A stretch of 64,000 nucleotides of DNA from Gluconobacter morbifer G707 (GCF_000234355.1 NZ_AGQV01000001.1:310001-374000); one strand, 5' to 3'; positions 41,298 to 50,892 are shown, counted from the stretch's first letter. Translations and numbers: made by a program. Notes: generated by a model not told the origin, from the letters alone.

Positions 41298-43454
41298 TCA
41301 GTTGGCGGGGAGGTATGAATCCTTTTCTTCTCCGCCGGCGCTGTCGAGCGGGACGGTCATGACGGCTTCCAGTCCGGGGGAGAGGGGCGTGTAGGTCAGG
41401 GTTCCGGTCAGGCTGCTGACTACAGCTTTCATCATCCGTGTTCCAAAGCCATTGCCCTGCATATCCTGAAGCGCATTGACGCCCTGGTCGGACACGGTCA
41501 GGACCAGACGTTCGCCACTCTGGGCTAGGGAAATATGCAGAGGTCCGGCTTCGCCGTCATAGGCGTATTTGCTGGCGTTGATGACAAGTTCCGTCAGGAT
41601 CAGGCCGATATTGATGGCGCGATCAGCAGAAATCATGACCGGGACCAGGGCGAGATAGAGCTGGCTCTGCCATTCGCCACCCAGCGATGTGCAGAGTTCC
41701 TCCACCAGTTCTTCCAGATAGCGGCTGAGATCCACGATGCCGAAATGCTCATCCCGGTAAAGGCGGCGATGCACCAGACCAATGGCCGCCACACGGTGCT
41801 GGGCTTCCGTCAGCGCGATGGTGGTTTCCTCGTTGGTGGAGGTCCGTGCCTGAAGTTTGAGAAAGGATGCGACCATCTGGAGCGAATTCTGGACGCGGTG
41901 ATTGACTTCCCGCAGCAGGAAATCCTTCTGCTGCAGAAGGTTTTCCCGCTCCTCCAGCGTGGAAGCCAGCGTAACGTTCAGATCCCGGAGCTGCTGTGTC
42001 TGGTAGTCGGTGATCAGGATCCGTCTCAGGCGATGGGCGGACTGCTTCTGCTCTCCCGTCCAGCGGCGGCTCTGTCCGTGAACGGTCTCACGCCAGGTCT
42101 GGAAGGATGTGCGAGGGTGCAGCAGCCCATTCTCGCTTTCTTCCGGCTTGTGTGGATTGCCGGCCCATTCGATAGTCTGGATCACCTCGACACGGCTCCA
42201 GATCAGGGAGAGCGGGCGGCGCAGCGGCAGCGTGATGCTCAGGATGCCGGCCGCGCGGTTCGGCCAGGCGGCGGCCTCCGGATAATCCTTGGCGAGATGC
42301 GCACTGCAGAAAACGCCCCCATTGCTGCCCAGCCGGAGCCATTCCTGAAGGCGCAGCAGGTCATCGCGGTCCGGAACATGGCCGCTGGTGATGACGTTGC
42401 CATCTCCCACGATGGCAAAGCCGTCACAGGGGAAAAGGTTCTGCAGCTCTCCGCGGCCGAGGCGAAGGTTCTCCTCCAGTGAGTGATGCGTGCCGAAATG
42501 CGACGTGACGAATTCCATCGCGTTCCGCAGCTTCAGGCGCTCCTGGTATGTGACCAGCTCTTCCTTGTTCCGGAGCTGGCGGGACATGATGCCTGCGAGA
42601 GTCCGGCAGGCGGCGCGGATGTCTTCCGCCATCATGCGCGGGGTCGCGTTATGGCAGGCAATCAGGCCCCACAGCACGCCGTCCACCACGATCGAGATGG
42701 AGGCAGAGGCCGCAACGCCCATATTGGCCATGTACTGCAGATGGATGGGCGAAACGCTGCGGATCTGGACGTCGCTCATGTCCAGCCCGCTCAGTCCGGC
42801 CTCCACCGGGCGCAGAGGGGCGGCTTCGTAGCTGATGTCCGGAATGACGCGGATACGGTTTCGCAGATAGAGTGCGCGGGCCTGCCGAGGGATATCACTG
42901 GCGGGAAAGTGATGATGCATGAGCGTGGGAAACGCGTCATTGCGGCTCTCCCCAACCACGCAGCCACTGCCATCGTCCAGGAAACGATAGACCAGGACAC
43001 GGTCAAATCCCGTCAGGTCCCGGAAGACCTGTGCGCCATGGTGGCAGACTGACCGTGTGTCAGGACAGCGCTCGAAACGGTCGGCGGTGGCGTCGATCTG
43101 ACCGAAAATGTCCCATGTCAGGAGCTTGTCTTCCCGCATGGGCTCCAGTTCGAGCAGCAGCAGGCCTTTCTGGTCATGGCGGAGAAGAGAAAAGACTTCT
43201 CCCTGAAGACCATGAATGCGCAGATCCGAAAGGGATTTCGGCTGGGAACGGGACAGGCGTTCTGCGGGAAGATTCAGGAGGTCAGCCAGGTTCTGGCCTA
43301 GCCAGTCAGGGGCTAGCCGCGTTTCTAGATCGCCCGCACCGGCCACGACCTTCAGGGTCGTAGCCTCCGCGACGAGAAACAGGCCGTATGGCTGGATGGC
43401 GTCGGGGCGATGAATGGGTTCACGGTCGCAGGCTGTCAGGAATGCATCAGCCAG
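41298..43454 (-). CDS. Bacteriophytochrome sensor histidine kinase (PAS-GAF-PHY-HisKA_2)
   Basis: A 718-residue red/far-red photoreceptor if started at CTG 43454, where AGGTGGG sits seven bases upstream. This adds 36 residues containing ACDREPIHRPDAIQPYG, the PAS N-terminus with Cys9 at the biliverdin-attachment position; the first ATG/GTG/TTG (GTG 43346) would remove it. GAF: PASDIPRQAR (about 184-193) and SVSPIHLQYMANMGV. PHY tongue: PRTSF (447-451). Kinase: HisKA_2-type LLREVNHRVQNSLQMV with His519, then ELVINASKYAYDG and a degenerate G box FGTRMM. No response regulator or haem oxygenase is adjacent. Confidence 0.88.
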   Translation of the reverse strand: MADAFLTACDREPIHRPDAIQPYGLFLVAEATTLKVVAGAGDLETRLAPDWLGQNLADLLNLPAERLSRSQPKSLSDLRIHGLQGEVFSLLRHDQKGLLLLELEPMREDKLLTWDIFGQIDATADRFERCPDTRSVCHHGAQVFRDLTGFDRVLVYRFLDDGSGCVVGESRNDAFPTLMHHHFPASDIPRQARALYLRNRIRVIPDISYEAAPLRPVEAGLSGLDMSDVQIRSVSPIHLQYMANMGVAASASISIVVDGVLWGLIACHNATPRMMAEDIRAACRTLAGIMSRQLRNKEELVTYQERLKLRNAMEFVTSHFGTHHSLEENLRLGRGELQNLFPCDGFAIVGDGNVITSGHVPDRDDLLRLQEWLRLGSNGGVFCSAHLAKDYPEAAAWPNRAAGILSITLPLRRPLSLIWSRVEVIQTIEWAGNPHKPEESENGLLHPRTSFQTWRETVHGQSRRWTGEQKQSAHRLRRILITDYQTQQLRDLNVTLASTLEERENLLQQKDFLLREVNHRVQNSLQMVASFLKLQARTSTNEETTIALTEAQHRVAAIGLVHRRLYRDEHFGIVDLSRYLEELVEELCTSLGGEWQSQLYLALVPVMISADRAINIGLILTELVINASKYAYDGEAGPLHISLAQSGERLVLTVSDQGVNALQDMQGNGFGTRMMKAVVSSLTGTLTYTPLSPGLEAVMTVPLDSAGGEEKDSYLPAN

Positions 43455-43676
43455 CGGTTTCCCACCTTTGAGGGAGATTGTTTCCGGATGCTGTCAAACC
43501 CAGCGAGACCCCGTTACAGTTCCGGGTGGGACCCGTGGCACCCAGGCCGCGCTCTCAGGGGGAAAGACAGGAAAGGAAGCGGCAGTCATGAAGGCGCCCT
43601 GTTGTTTTGCCGGCCAGTGCCGGCAAATGTGGTAACTTCAACTCTACCGTTCCCCTTTTGCTCTTGTCAATTTATG

Positions 43677-45167
43677 TCAGGGATGATGGCTTTCTTCCTG
43701 AACCCAGGATGCCACGTCCAGTGAGAGGGCATGACGGCTGGCCGGGCGCGTATAGAGCATATGCCCGCCCTGATAGAGATGCAGGGAGACGCGGTCCGCT
43801 CCGACCGTCAGATGATCCTTCATCCAGCGCGTGGTTCCGAACGGGCAGGCCAGGTCGTAATAGCCATTGGCGACGAAGACGCGCAGCCCCGGATCAAGAG
43901 CCAGAAGCCGGTTCAGGACCGGGATCTGGTGCACGGGAGCCGGACCGCCATCGCTCCACTTCCAGCTGCTGTTCACTTTCATGGACAGGAGGTCGTAGGT
44001 CAGGGGTGTGCGGAAATCCAGTTCGTTAGACGCATAGCCCGAGAACGCATTGCCGTAGGCGCGGCCGAAACCGAACAGGGTCGGATCGGGGCTTTCATCG
44101 AGGCCATCTGATGACGGATCGGCGATGGACTGCGTGAAATCGTAAAGACCGTACAGGCGACCATTCCGTGACATGACATCATGCGAGCCGATGGCCAGGA
44201 CACCATGCTGTTTGGCGACCACGTCTTCGGGCAGGCCTGTCCGGCGTGCGATCTCGGCATAGAACGCCTTGCCGTCCGGGCCGGAAGGCAGTTTCCGGGC
44301 GACCGTACCCAGATAGGACCCCATGGCCCATTCATAGGCATCGTCTGCGGTTTTTTCCGTGACGTTCGGACTTTCATGCGCCGAAATCAGGCTGGGCATG
44401 GCAAGCGCTGCGGAAAGCGGATTGTCATCCGTATCGAGCAGCGGCATTTCCAGCGCCGGAGAAATCATGACAATGCCGTTCAGCAGGATTCCCTGTTCCA
44501 TCTGGAGCGCGTTGGCCACCTGAATGGAGCGGATGCCGCCATAGCTTTCGCCCACGAGGTAATGGGGGGCGGACTGGCGGTTGTTGCTGGCGGTCCAGAG
44601 CTGGATGGCCTTGGCGAAGGCGCTGGCGTCCTTCTTGACGCCATAGAACTGGTCGGCCGCCTTGGCGGTGTCGGCCGGGCGGGAATAACCCGTTCCCACT
44701 GCATCAATGAATACCATGTCCGTGAAAGGCAGCCAGCTGTCCGGGTTGTCGGCCAGGGAGGCATGGGTGCCATCGGTGGGATCTTTCGCCGGCATGTTCA
44801 GGACTTTTGGTCCCGCCGCGCCGAGGTTCAGATAGGCCGTCGCCGCCCCGGGGCCACCGTTGAAGAAGTAGGACACGGGCCGCTTTTCATCCGCGGCACC
44901 ATCCTTGGTGTAGGAGACGTAGAACATCCGTGCCGTTGGCTTGCCGTCGGGGCCACGCAGGATCAGCGTTCCGGCATGCGCGGTGTAGGCGATGCCGCCC
45001 AGATGATGCTTCGTGACGGCATCCGTCGGCAGAAGGGCGGCCTCTCCCTTGAAGCTGTCCGAATCCTTGGCCGTATCCGTTTTGGGGGTGTCGGCCGCCA
45101 TGGCGGGAAGGGTGGTGACAGGTGAGAGAAGAGAGAGGGTGAGCAGAAGCGCGCGGCGGGACATCAT
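43677..45167 (-). CDS. Exported S10-family serine carboxypeptidase-like protein
   Basis: A 496-residue protein with a signal peptide (LLLTLSLLSPVTTLPAMAA). The alpha/beta-hydrolase S10 elements are: oxyanion-hole FNGGPGAAT, nucleophile Ser208 in GESYGG, Asp in NGYYDLACPF and His in GGHMLYTR. Periplasmic peptidases of this bacterial S10 subgroup are common in Acetobacteraceae and are likely to trim C-terminal residues of peptides in the periplasm. GGAGATG precedes the ATG. Stand-alone gene. Confidence 0.88.
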   Translation of the reverse strand: MMSRRALLLTLSLLSPVTTLPAMAADTPKTDTAKDSDSFKGEAALLPTDAVTKHHLGGIAYTAHAGTLILRGPDGKPTARMFYVSYTKDGAADEKRPVSYFFNGGPGAATAYLNLGAAGPKVLNMPAKDPTDGTHASLADNPDSWLPFTDMVFIDAVGTGYSRPADTAKAADQFYGVKKDASAFAKAIQLWTASNNRQSAPHYLVGESYGGIRSIQVANALQMEQGILLNGIVMISPALEMPLLDTDDNPLSAALAMPSLISAHESPNVTEKTADDAYEWAMGSYLGTVARKLPSGPDGKAFYAEIARRTGLPEDVVAKQHGVLAIGSHDVMSRNGRLYGLYDFTQSIADPSSDGLDESPDPTLFGFGRAYGNAFSGYASNELDFRTPLTYDLLSMKVNSSWKWSDGGPAPVHQIPVLNRLLALDPGLRVFVANGYYDLACPFGTTRWMKDHLTVGADRVSLHLYQGGHMLYTRPASRHALSLDVASWVQEESHHP

Positions 45168-45215
45168 TGAACGGTCATCTCCATGGCAGGACTTCGGATG
45201 AGTCGCCCTATCAGT

Positions 45216-45237
45216 CCTGTAGCGAAACGGCTACAGG
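45216..45237. terminator. Hairpin 1 downstream of fumC
   Basis: CCTGTAGC pairs with GCTACAGG across a six-base loop. Together with the directly adjacent hairpin it forms a tandem structure in the gap between fumC and the S10 gene, both on the minus strand. No U tract. Confidence 0.45.
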
Positions 45238-45265
45238 CCCCGCATGAAGTTTTCGTCATGCAGGG
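45238..45265. terminator. Hairpin 2 downstream of fumC
   Basis: CCCCGCATGA pairs with TCATGCAGGG (ten pairs, one a wobble) around AGTTTTCG. It starts at the base after hairpin 1 and ends 14 bases from the fumC stop, so it would be the first structure met by polymerase leaving fumC. Confidence 0.45.
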
Positions 45266-45279
45266 CGACAGCAGGCTTT

Positions 45280-46683
45280 TCAGGAGGCGTGCGGCCTGAT
45301 GTTCGGGACTAGCATCAGGCGTGGATCGGCCACGCGGTCATAGTCTTCCGCCGTCATGAAACCGAGCTGGAGAGCGGCGTCCCGCGGGCCGATGTTCTTT
45401 TCCATGGCGTAATGGGCTACCTGCGAGGCCCGGTCGTAGCCGATGGCGGGCGAGAGAGCCGTGACCAGCACTAGTGAATGATCCAGCGACTGCTTCAGCC
45501 GGTCTTCGTTGGCGCGCACACCCTCCACAAGGAACATCCGGAAGTTTTCCGAGCCATCGTGCAGCAGGGTAATGCCCTGCATGATGTTGTGGATCATCAG
45601 CGGCTTGTAGACATTCATGTCGATCAGGCCGGAGGCGCCTCCCAGACCAACCGCTACATCATTACTCATGACCTGGAGGGCCAGCATGGCCAGCGCCTCG
45701 GCCTGGGTGGGGTTGATCTTGCCCGGCATGATGGAGGAGCCGGGTTCGTTCTCGGGCAGGTGCAGTTCTCTCAGACCGGCACGGGGACCGCAGGCCAGAA
45801 GGCGGACGTCATTGGCGATCTTGAACAGGCTTCCCGCCGTGGTGCGCAGGCAGCCCGACAGATGGACCAGCGCGTCATGGGCGCCCTGAAGGGCAAACTT
45901 GTTCAGGCCATGCGTGAAATCCAGACCGGTCAGACGGGCGATCTCCGCGCAGGCCCGGGCGTCGAAACCGTCATCCGTGTTGACGCCGGTGCCCAGAGCC
46001 GTTCCGCCGAGGGCCAACGGGAAAAGACCGTCCCGCGCGGCCTCCAGGCGGGCAATGTTCTCCGTGAGCATTCCGGCATAGCCGTGCCATTCCTGACCGA
46101 GCGTGATGGGCACGGCGTCCTGGAGATGGGTCCGTCCGACCTTGACCAGATCTTTCCACTCTTCGGCCTTTCGTGCGATGGCGTCCCGCAGGCGGGTGAG
46201 GGCCGGGATCAGGCGTCGATGTGTACCCAGAGCCGCCGCGACATGCATGGCAGTCGGGAAATTGCAGTTCGTGGACTGCGACATGTTCACATGGTCGTTC
46301 GGATGCAGGGGTGTCTTGCTGCCGAGCGGATGGCCAGTCAGCTGCGAAGCGCGGTTTGCGATGACCTCATTGACGTTCATGTTGAACTGCGTGCCCGAGC
46401 CCGTCATCCAGACGTGGAGCGGGAACATCCGGTCATGCTGGCCAGACACGATTTCATCGCAGACCGTATGGATCAGGTCCGCACGCTCCTGGGACAGCCG
46501 CCTGCTGGCGGCATTGGCCGTGGCGCAGGCACGCTTGACGATGGCGTAGGCCTCGATCATTTCGCGCGGCATCAGTTCACGGCCGATGCTGAAATATTTC
46601 AGGGAGCGCTGTGTCTGCGCGCCCCACAGGACGTCATCGGCGACTTCGATCTGGCCCATGCCATCGGTTTCAGTACGGCTCAT
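45280..46683 (-). CDS. fumC: Fumarate hydratase class II
   Basis: A 467-residue homotetrameric, iron-independent fumarase of the citrate cycle. Motifs: [65 protein letters not shown] and the superfamily signature [13 protein letters not shown] with the catalytic Ser. Start placed at [10 protein letters not shown], the usual FumC opening; two upstream ATGs (46701, 46755) are in frame and the 46755 one has AAAGGCGG upstream, so a 24-residue longer form is possible. Not part of a TCA cluster here. Confidence 0.95.
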   Translation of the reverse strand: MSRTETDGMGQIEVADDVLWGAQTQRSLKYFSIGRELMPREMIEAYAIVKRACATANAASRRLSQERADLIHTVCDEIVSGQHDRMFPLHVWMTGSGTQFNMNVNEVIANRASQLTGHPLGSKTPLHPNDHVNMSQSTNCNFPTAMHVAAALGTHRRLIPALTRLRDAIARKAEEWKDLVKVGRTHLQDAVPITLGQEWHGYAGMLTENIARLEAARDGLFPLALGGTALGTGVNTDDGFDARACAEIARLTGLDFTHGLNKFALQGAHDALVHLSGCLRTTAGSLFKIANDVRLLACGPRAGLRELHLPENEPGSSIMPGKINPTQAEALAMLALQVMSNDVAVGLGGASGLIDMNVYKPLMIHNIMQGITLLHDGSENFRMFLVEGVRANEDRLKQSLDHSLVLVTALSPAIGYDRASQVAHYAMEKNIGPRDAALQLGFMTAEDYDRVADPRLMLVPNIRPHAS

Positions 46684-46855
46684 TGATGTGGCGGCTTTCA
46701 TGCGGAGAATAGAAGAACGATTCTGGTCCGGAAGGATATTCCGGAACAACTGCATGGAAAACCGCCTTTGCGCACAGGAGAGGCAGCGGGCAGGGGCTGC
46801 AACCGGCCTTCCGACCCGGGGGAAGACCGGGGAGACGCTGGCTGGATGAGTGATG

Positions 46856-47137
46856 TCAGGGGAGCCAGCGGTCTCCGCCAAAGCGGTTATGGGAAAAGAG
46901 GAAACCGGCACCCAGTCCCGCTGCTGCGAAAACGACTGTCCAGAGCGAGATGGGCAGAAGGAGTGTGGAAATGGCCGAAAGCAGCACCATCCCCGCGAAA
47001 GCACAGATACTGGATTCGATAAGCCGCGGACCGAAATGACGTTCCGCGCCGCAATGGGGGCATTTCTCCGCCGTCGGGCGGATTTTCTTGCGGCAGACCG
47101 GGCAGATGGCGACGGAATTCGTCTGGGGTTCCATCAT
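46856..47137 (-). CDS. Zinc-ribbon two-helix membrane protein at the end of the ccm operon
   Basis: A 93-residue protein. An N-terminal zinc ribbon has two CxxC knuckles (Cys12, Cys15, Cys26, Cys29: CPVC and CPHC) and is followed by two hydrophobic segments ([21 protein letters not shown] and [16 protein letters not shown]). Its ATG overlaps the ccmI stop (ATGA), so it is translated with the cytochrome c maturation genes. No family assigned; a link to haem/thiol handling is inference from position only. Confidence 0.72.
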   Translation of the reverse strand: MMEPQTNSVAICPVCRKKIRPTAEKCPHCGAERHFGPRLIESSICAFAGMVLLSAISTLLLPISLWTVVFAAAGLGAGFLFSHNRFGGDRWLP

Positions 47138-47874
47138 TGGCCGTTATTCTCCTGATGTTCGCCGACGGCAATGCGGGCTTCGACAGCCATGCGCCAGGGG
47201 GCGTCCTTGGGGGCTGCGGCAAGGGCACGTCTGTAAAGGTCAAGGGCTTCGGGAGAGATACGTCCGCCCTGCTGACTTTCAAGTTCCGCAAGGCGGATTG
47301 CCAGTTCAGGTTCGAAACGGGTCTCGAGCGCGGCGCGCCAGTCCCGGATGGCGTCAGCCGTCATGCCCTCGCGCGCCTCAACCTGCCCGAGGAGGAAATG
47401 TCCCGTCGCGTAGGTTGTGGAGCCTGCCGGAATGGTGGCTACCTGCGCCTGAAGCTTGTGGATCATGTCCAGGGATTTGGCGTCCGGGGCGACATGACGT
47501 TCGCTCAGGGGCTGGGGCGGCAGGGAAGGATGCCCGTTGACGATATAGAGCGCGAAGGCCAGCACCGGGACGCCGAGTCCGATGCCGAGAGCCGCCAGAA
47601 CGCCTTTCGTGCGCCGGGGCCGTTCCTGAAGGTCCGGGATGGAGGCTTCGCTGTCCGTTGCCAGAAGACGGCGCTGGATTTCCAGTTTCGCTGCGCCGTA
47701 TTCTTCATCCGAGATCAGGGCCAGCGCGTGGTCCCGTTCCAGTTCGCCAAGCTGACCGCGATAGAGCGCCAGCGCGGAATCCCGCGCATCCACGCGGCGG
47801 CGCAGGTGGCGCAGGCCAAGAAGGGCGGGAAGCAGCACCACCGCCGTAACAATCAGGGTTCCCAACCAGAACAA
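47134..47874 (-). CDS. ccmI: Cytochrome c maturation protein CcmI
   Basis: A 246-residue apocytochrome c chaperone. N-terminal helix (TLIVTAVVLLPALL), a cytoplasmic stretch with the CcmI leucine-rich motif (ALALYRGQLGELERDHALALISDEEY, then EIQRRLL), a second helix (VLAALGIGLGVPVLAFALYIV), and a periplasmic TPR region (GHFLLGQVEAREGMTADAIRDWRAAL and similar). The start is TTG with GGGAG six bases upstream, inside the end of ccmH. The preceding gene ends four bases earlier. Confidence 0.85.
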   Translation of the reverse strand: MFWLGTLIVTAVVLLPALLGLRHLRRRVDARDSALALYRGQLGELERDHALALISDEEYGAAKLEIQRRLLATDSEASIPDLQERPRRTKGVLAALGIGLGVPVLAFALYIVNGHPSLPPQPLSERHVAPDAKSLDMIHKLQAQVATIPAGSTTYATGHFLLGQVEAREGMTADAIRDWRAALETRFEPELAIRLAELESQQGGRISPEALDLYRRALAAAPKDAPWRMAVEARIAVGEHQENNGQ

Positions 47875-47877
47875 AAG

Positions 47878-48339
47878 CTACTCCCGACCCGACAGGGCAT
47901 CCAGACGTGCCCGCTCTTCATCCGAGAGCGGGACAGGCGTGGCGACGCGACGTTTTGTCGCCATACGCCACGCAATGACAAGGCCTGCCACAAGTGCCAG
48001 AAGCGGCATCAGCCAGAGCAGGGCGGTGGAAATGGAAAACTGCGGGGCCAGACGGATGAACTCGCCGTAGCGGTCCGTCATCCAGTCCATGATCTGCTGG
48101 TCCGATTTGCCGGCTGCGACCTGTTCACGCACCATTTTGCGCAGATCCCGCGCCAGCGGAGCGCTGCTGTCCTCAATGCTTTCGTTCTGGCAGACGAGGC
48201 AGCGCAGATGCGCGCCGAGGGCTTCGGCCCGTTTTTCCTGCGCGGGGTTTGGCAGCATTTCGGACGGATCGTCCACGGCGAGGGCGACGCTGCTGCCGAG
48301 AAGACCGATGACCAGCAGAAGGGCAGGAAACCGCTTCAT
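47878..48339 (-). CDS. ccmH: Cytochrome c maturation thiol reductase CcmH
   Basis: A 153-residue protein. Signal peptide, then the conserved LRCLVCQNESIEDS motif with redox Cys47 and Cys50 (the CcmH LRCxxCQ signature), a helical bundle, and one C-terminal transmembrane helix (ALLWLMPLLALVAGLVIAW). It reduces or presents apocytochrome CxxCH on the periplasmic side. The ATG overlaps the ccmG stop (ATGA). Confidence 0.93.
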   Translation of the reverse strand: MKRFPALLLVIGLLGSSVALAVDDPSEMLPNPAQEKRAEALGAHLRCLVCQNESIEDSSAPLARDLRKMVREQVAAGKSDQQIMDWMTDRYGEFIRLAPQFSISTALLWLMPLLALVAGLVIAWRMATKRRVATPVPLSDEERARLDALSGRE

Positions 48340-48893
48340 CGCAGGGTCGCCAGTCGCGGCGTGATTTCCGCTTCGTAGATCTGCGGGTCCAGGGCTGCGC
48401 TGCCATGCCAGATGATGCGTCCGCCCGGCGCGACGAGAAAGCTCTCCGGCACGCCGGTCACGCCCCAGTCGATCGCGACGCGGCCATGACGGTCGGATGC
48501 GACGCGGGCATAGGGATTGCCATCGCGCTGCACGAAGGCGCTCGCGTTTTCGGGCTTGTCCTCATAGGCCACGCCCCAGATGGGCATGTTGCGTGCAATG
48601 GCGCGCAGTCCGGGCATTTCCTGCACGCAGGGAATGCACCACGACGCGAAGAAATTCACGAGAATGGGGCGGTGCTGGGACCGGAGTTCCGCATCGGTGA
48701 AGCCATCGCCGAGATCTGGCAGGCCCGGCATGGCGAAGTTGGGGATCGGACGGCCGACATGGGGGTTGTTGACGGCGCGTGGATCGAACTGGCCGGTCCG
48801 CATTTCACTCAGGATCTTCCAGAATCCGACGCCGAGCACGCCGGCGCCCAGAATGGGAAGGGCGGTGATGAGACCGCGTTTGGTGGCGTTCAT
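48336..48893 (-). CDS. ccmG: Thiol:disulfide oxidoreductase CcmG/DsbE
   Basis: A 185-residue membrane-anchored thioredoxin-like protein. An N-terminal hydrophobic anchor is followed by the active site FFASWCIPCVQEMP (Cys86, Cys89), IWGVAYEDKPENA and the cis-proline loop GVTGVPESFLV. It keeps apocytochrome thiols reduced. GAGGAG lies upstream of the ATG. Sits between ccmF and ccmH in the usual order. Confidence 0.93.
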   Translation of the reverse strand: MNATKRGLITALPILGAGVLGVGFWKILSEMRTGQFDPRAVNNPHVGRPIPNFAMPGLPDLGDGFTDAELRSQHRPILVNFFASWCIPCVQEMPGLRAIARNMPIWGVAYEDKPENASAFVQRDGNPYARVASDRHGRVAIDWGVTGVPESFLVAPGGRIIWHGSAALDPQIYEAEITPRLATLR

Positions 48894-48905
48894 GTCTGCG
48901 TCTCC

Positions 48906-50885
48906 TCAGGCTCGGGCCATGTTGCGCGGCACGGCCCGCTTCGGAGCGCCTACACGCATGCGCCGGTCAGACAGCGAGAACGCGCCGCCGATGGCCATGA
49001 CCAGTCCGCCAAGCCACATCCATGGCGCCAGCGGATTTTCATGCAGGCGCAGGACATAGGTGGTATTCCTGCCTGTTCCATGCCGGTCTCCGATCACGCC
49101 GTAAAGATCCGTAATGAAATTGGTGTGGATGGCGACTTCGGTCGTGGTCTGGTTCTGGGTGACGAAATCGCGCTTTTCGGGATGCAGGACCGTCACCAGA
49201 TGGCCATGACGGCGAATGGCGATATCCGCCTGCATCGCCTTGTAGTTCGGGCCGACATGGTCATGCACGTCCATCAGCGTCCAGTCATCGCCTGCAAGGC
49301 TGCGCGTTTCGCCGACATGCACTTCCACGATGGCATGCTGCGCCTGTGACATACCGCACAGTCCAAGGACCGTGATGCCCACGCCGATATGGGCCAGCGC
49401 GGCCCCCCAGCTCGAACGCGGCAGGAACAGGATGCGGGATTTTACTTCCGCCAGAGACACTTGCCCCAGCCCGATCCGGCGCACGATGTCGGAGACGGAT
49501 GCGGCAATGACCCAGATGGCCAGTGTTCCGCAGGCGATGGGCAGGATGCCCGACAGTTTCCAGAAACAGAGTACAAGCCCGACGAAGGCCACACCCGCCG
49601 CGGCGTAAAGATGCGAGAATGTGCGGGCAAGCTGCGCGCGCTTCCACGGCAGGGCCGTTCCGATACCCATCGCCAGCATCAGGGGCAGCATCAGGGGAAT
49701 CGTCGCGGCATCGAAGAACGGCTTGCCGACGGAGATGGTGCGGCCGGCGAGAAGCTGCATGAAAGGCGGATACATCGTACCCGTCACGACCACGGCGCAG
49801 ATCGAGCACAGCAGGATGTTGTTCAGCACCAGCGATCCCTCGCGGGAGATGGGGGCGAACAGGCCTGTGGAGGTGAGGGAGGGCGCGCGCCATGCGAACA
49901 GCACCAGCGATCCGCCGATCACGATGGCCAGCAAGGCGAGAATGAAGACGCCGCGGGCCGGATCATTGGCGAAGGCATGGACGGAGTTCAGGATTCCGGA
50001 GCGGACAAGGAATGTGCCTGACAGGGAAAACGAGAACGTGGCGATGGCCAGCAGCACCGTCCAGATTTTCAGTCCTTCCCGCTTTTCCACGACGATGGCG
50101 GAATGAACGAGGGCCGTGCCCGTCAGCCAGGGGATCAGGGAAGCGTTTTCCACCGGGTCCCAGAACCAGTATCCGCCCCAGCCCAGCACGTAATAGGACC
50201 ACCATGATCCAAGTGCGATGCCGCAGGTCAGGAAGCACCAGGCCGCGACGGCCCAGGGGCGCACCCAGCGGCCCCATGCGGCGTCAACACGCCCCTCGAT
50301 CAGGGCAGCGACGGCAAAGGCGAAGGGAACGGCGAAACCGACATAGCCGGTGTAGAGAATGGGCGGGTGGAAGGCGAGGCCAGGGTCCTGGAGGAGAGGA
50401 TTCATGCCCTGACCGTCCATGGGAGCCGGGAAAACCCGGTCGAACGGATCGGAGGTCAGGAGACAGAAGGCCTGAAACCCGGCTGAAACGCCGCCCAGAA
50501 TCGCCAGAACGCGGCCGCGCAGCACATCCGGGAGGTTGCGCCCGAAGATGGAGACCGCTCCGCCACAAACGCCCAGGATCAGGGTCCAGAGCAGGACGGA
50601 CCCTTCGTGATTCCCCCAGACGCCGGTGATCTTGTAAAGCAGCGGTTTCGTGACGGCGGAGTTCGCGGCGACGTTCTGGACCGAAAAGTCATCATGGACG
50701 GCGCACATGATCAGGCTGAGGAATGAGATCGCCAGCGCCACGAACTGCGACAGGGCCAGATAGGGCGCAAGCCCCACAAGCCGGGCATCGCGTTTATGAG
50801 CGCCCCAGAGCGGGACGATGAACTGCACGATGGCCAGGATACAAGCGAGGGCAAGGGCGAAATGGCCCTGTTCAGGTCCGAACAT
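48906..50885 (-). CDS. ccmF: Cytochrome c haem lyase subunit CcmF
   Basis: A 659-residue membrane protein with about fifteen helices. WGNHEGSVLLWTLILG and the haem-handling WGGYWFWDPVENASLIPW motif (one Trp of the usual WWxFWDP is Tyr here) identify CcmF. AFHPPILYTGYVG and DPARGVFILALLA carry further conserved residues. The long C-terminal soluble loop contains TLMDVHDHVGPNY. With CcmH/I it ligates haem to apocytochromes in the periplasm. GGAGG upstream of the ATG. Confidence 0.93.
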   Translation of the reverse strand: MFGPEQGHFALALACILAIVQFIVPLWGAHKRDARLVGLAPYLALSQFVALAISFLSLIMCAVHDDFSVQNVAANSAVTKPLLYKITGVWGNHEGSVLLWTLILGVCGGAVSIFGRNLPDVLRGRVLAILGGVSAGFQAFCLLTSDPFDRVFPAPMDGQGMNPLLQDPGLAFHPPILYTGYVGFAVPFAFAVAALIEGRVDAAWGRWVRPWAVAAWCFLTCGIALGSWWSYYVLGWGGYWFWDPVENASLIPWLTGTALVHSAIVVEKREGLKIWTVLLAIATFSFSLSGTFLVRSGILNSVHAFANDPARGVFILALLAIVIGGSLVLFAWRAPSLTSTGLFAPISREGSLVLNNILLCSICAVVVTGTMYPPFMQLLAGRTISVGKPFFDAATIPLMLPLMLAMGIGTALPWKRAQLARTFSHLYAAAGVAFVGLVLCFWKLSGILPIACGTLAIWVIAASVSDIVRRIGLGQVSLAEVKSRILFLPRSSWGAALAHIGVGITVLGLCGMSQAQHAIVEVHVGETRSLAGDDWTLMDVHDHVGPNYKAMQADIAIRRHGHLVTVLHPEKRDFVTQNQTTTEVAIHTNFITDLYGVIGDRHGTGRNTTYVLRLHENPLAPWMWLGGLVMAIGGAFSLSDRRMRVGAPKRAVPRNMARA

Positions 50886-50892
50886 GGGCGGC

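Noticed and set aside
46684-47004. A long N-terminal extension of FumC that could look like a signal or transit peptide
   Set aside because: It overlaps the zinc-ribbon gene and is Cys/Pro/Arg-rich without a signal-peptide pattern; fumarases are cytoplasmic.
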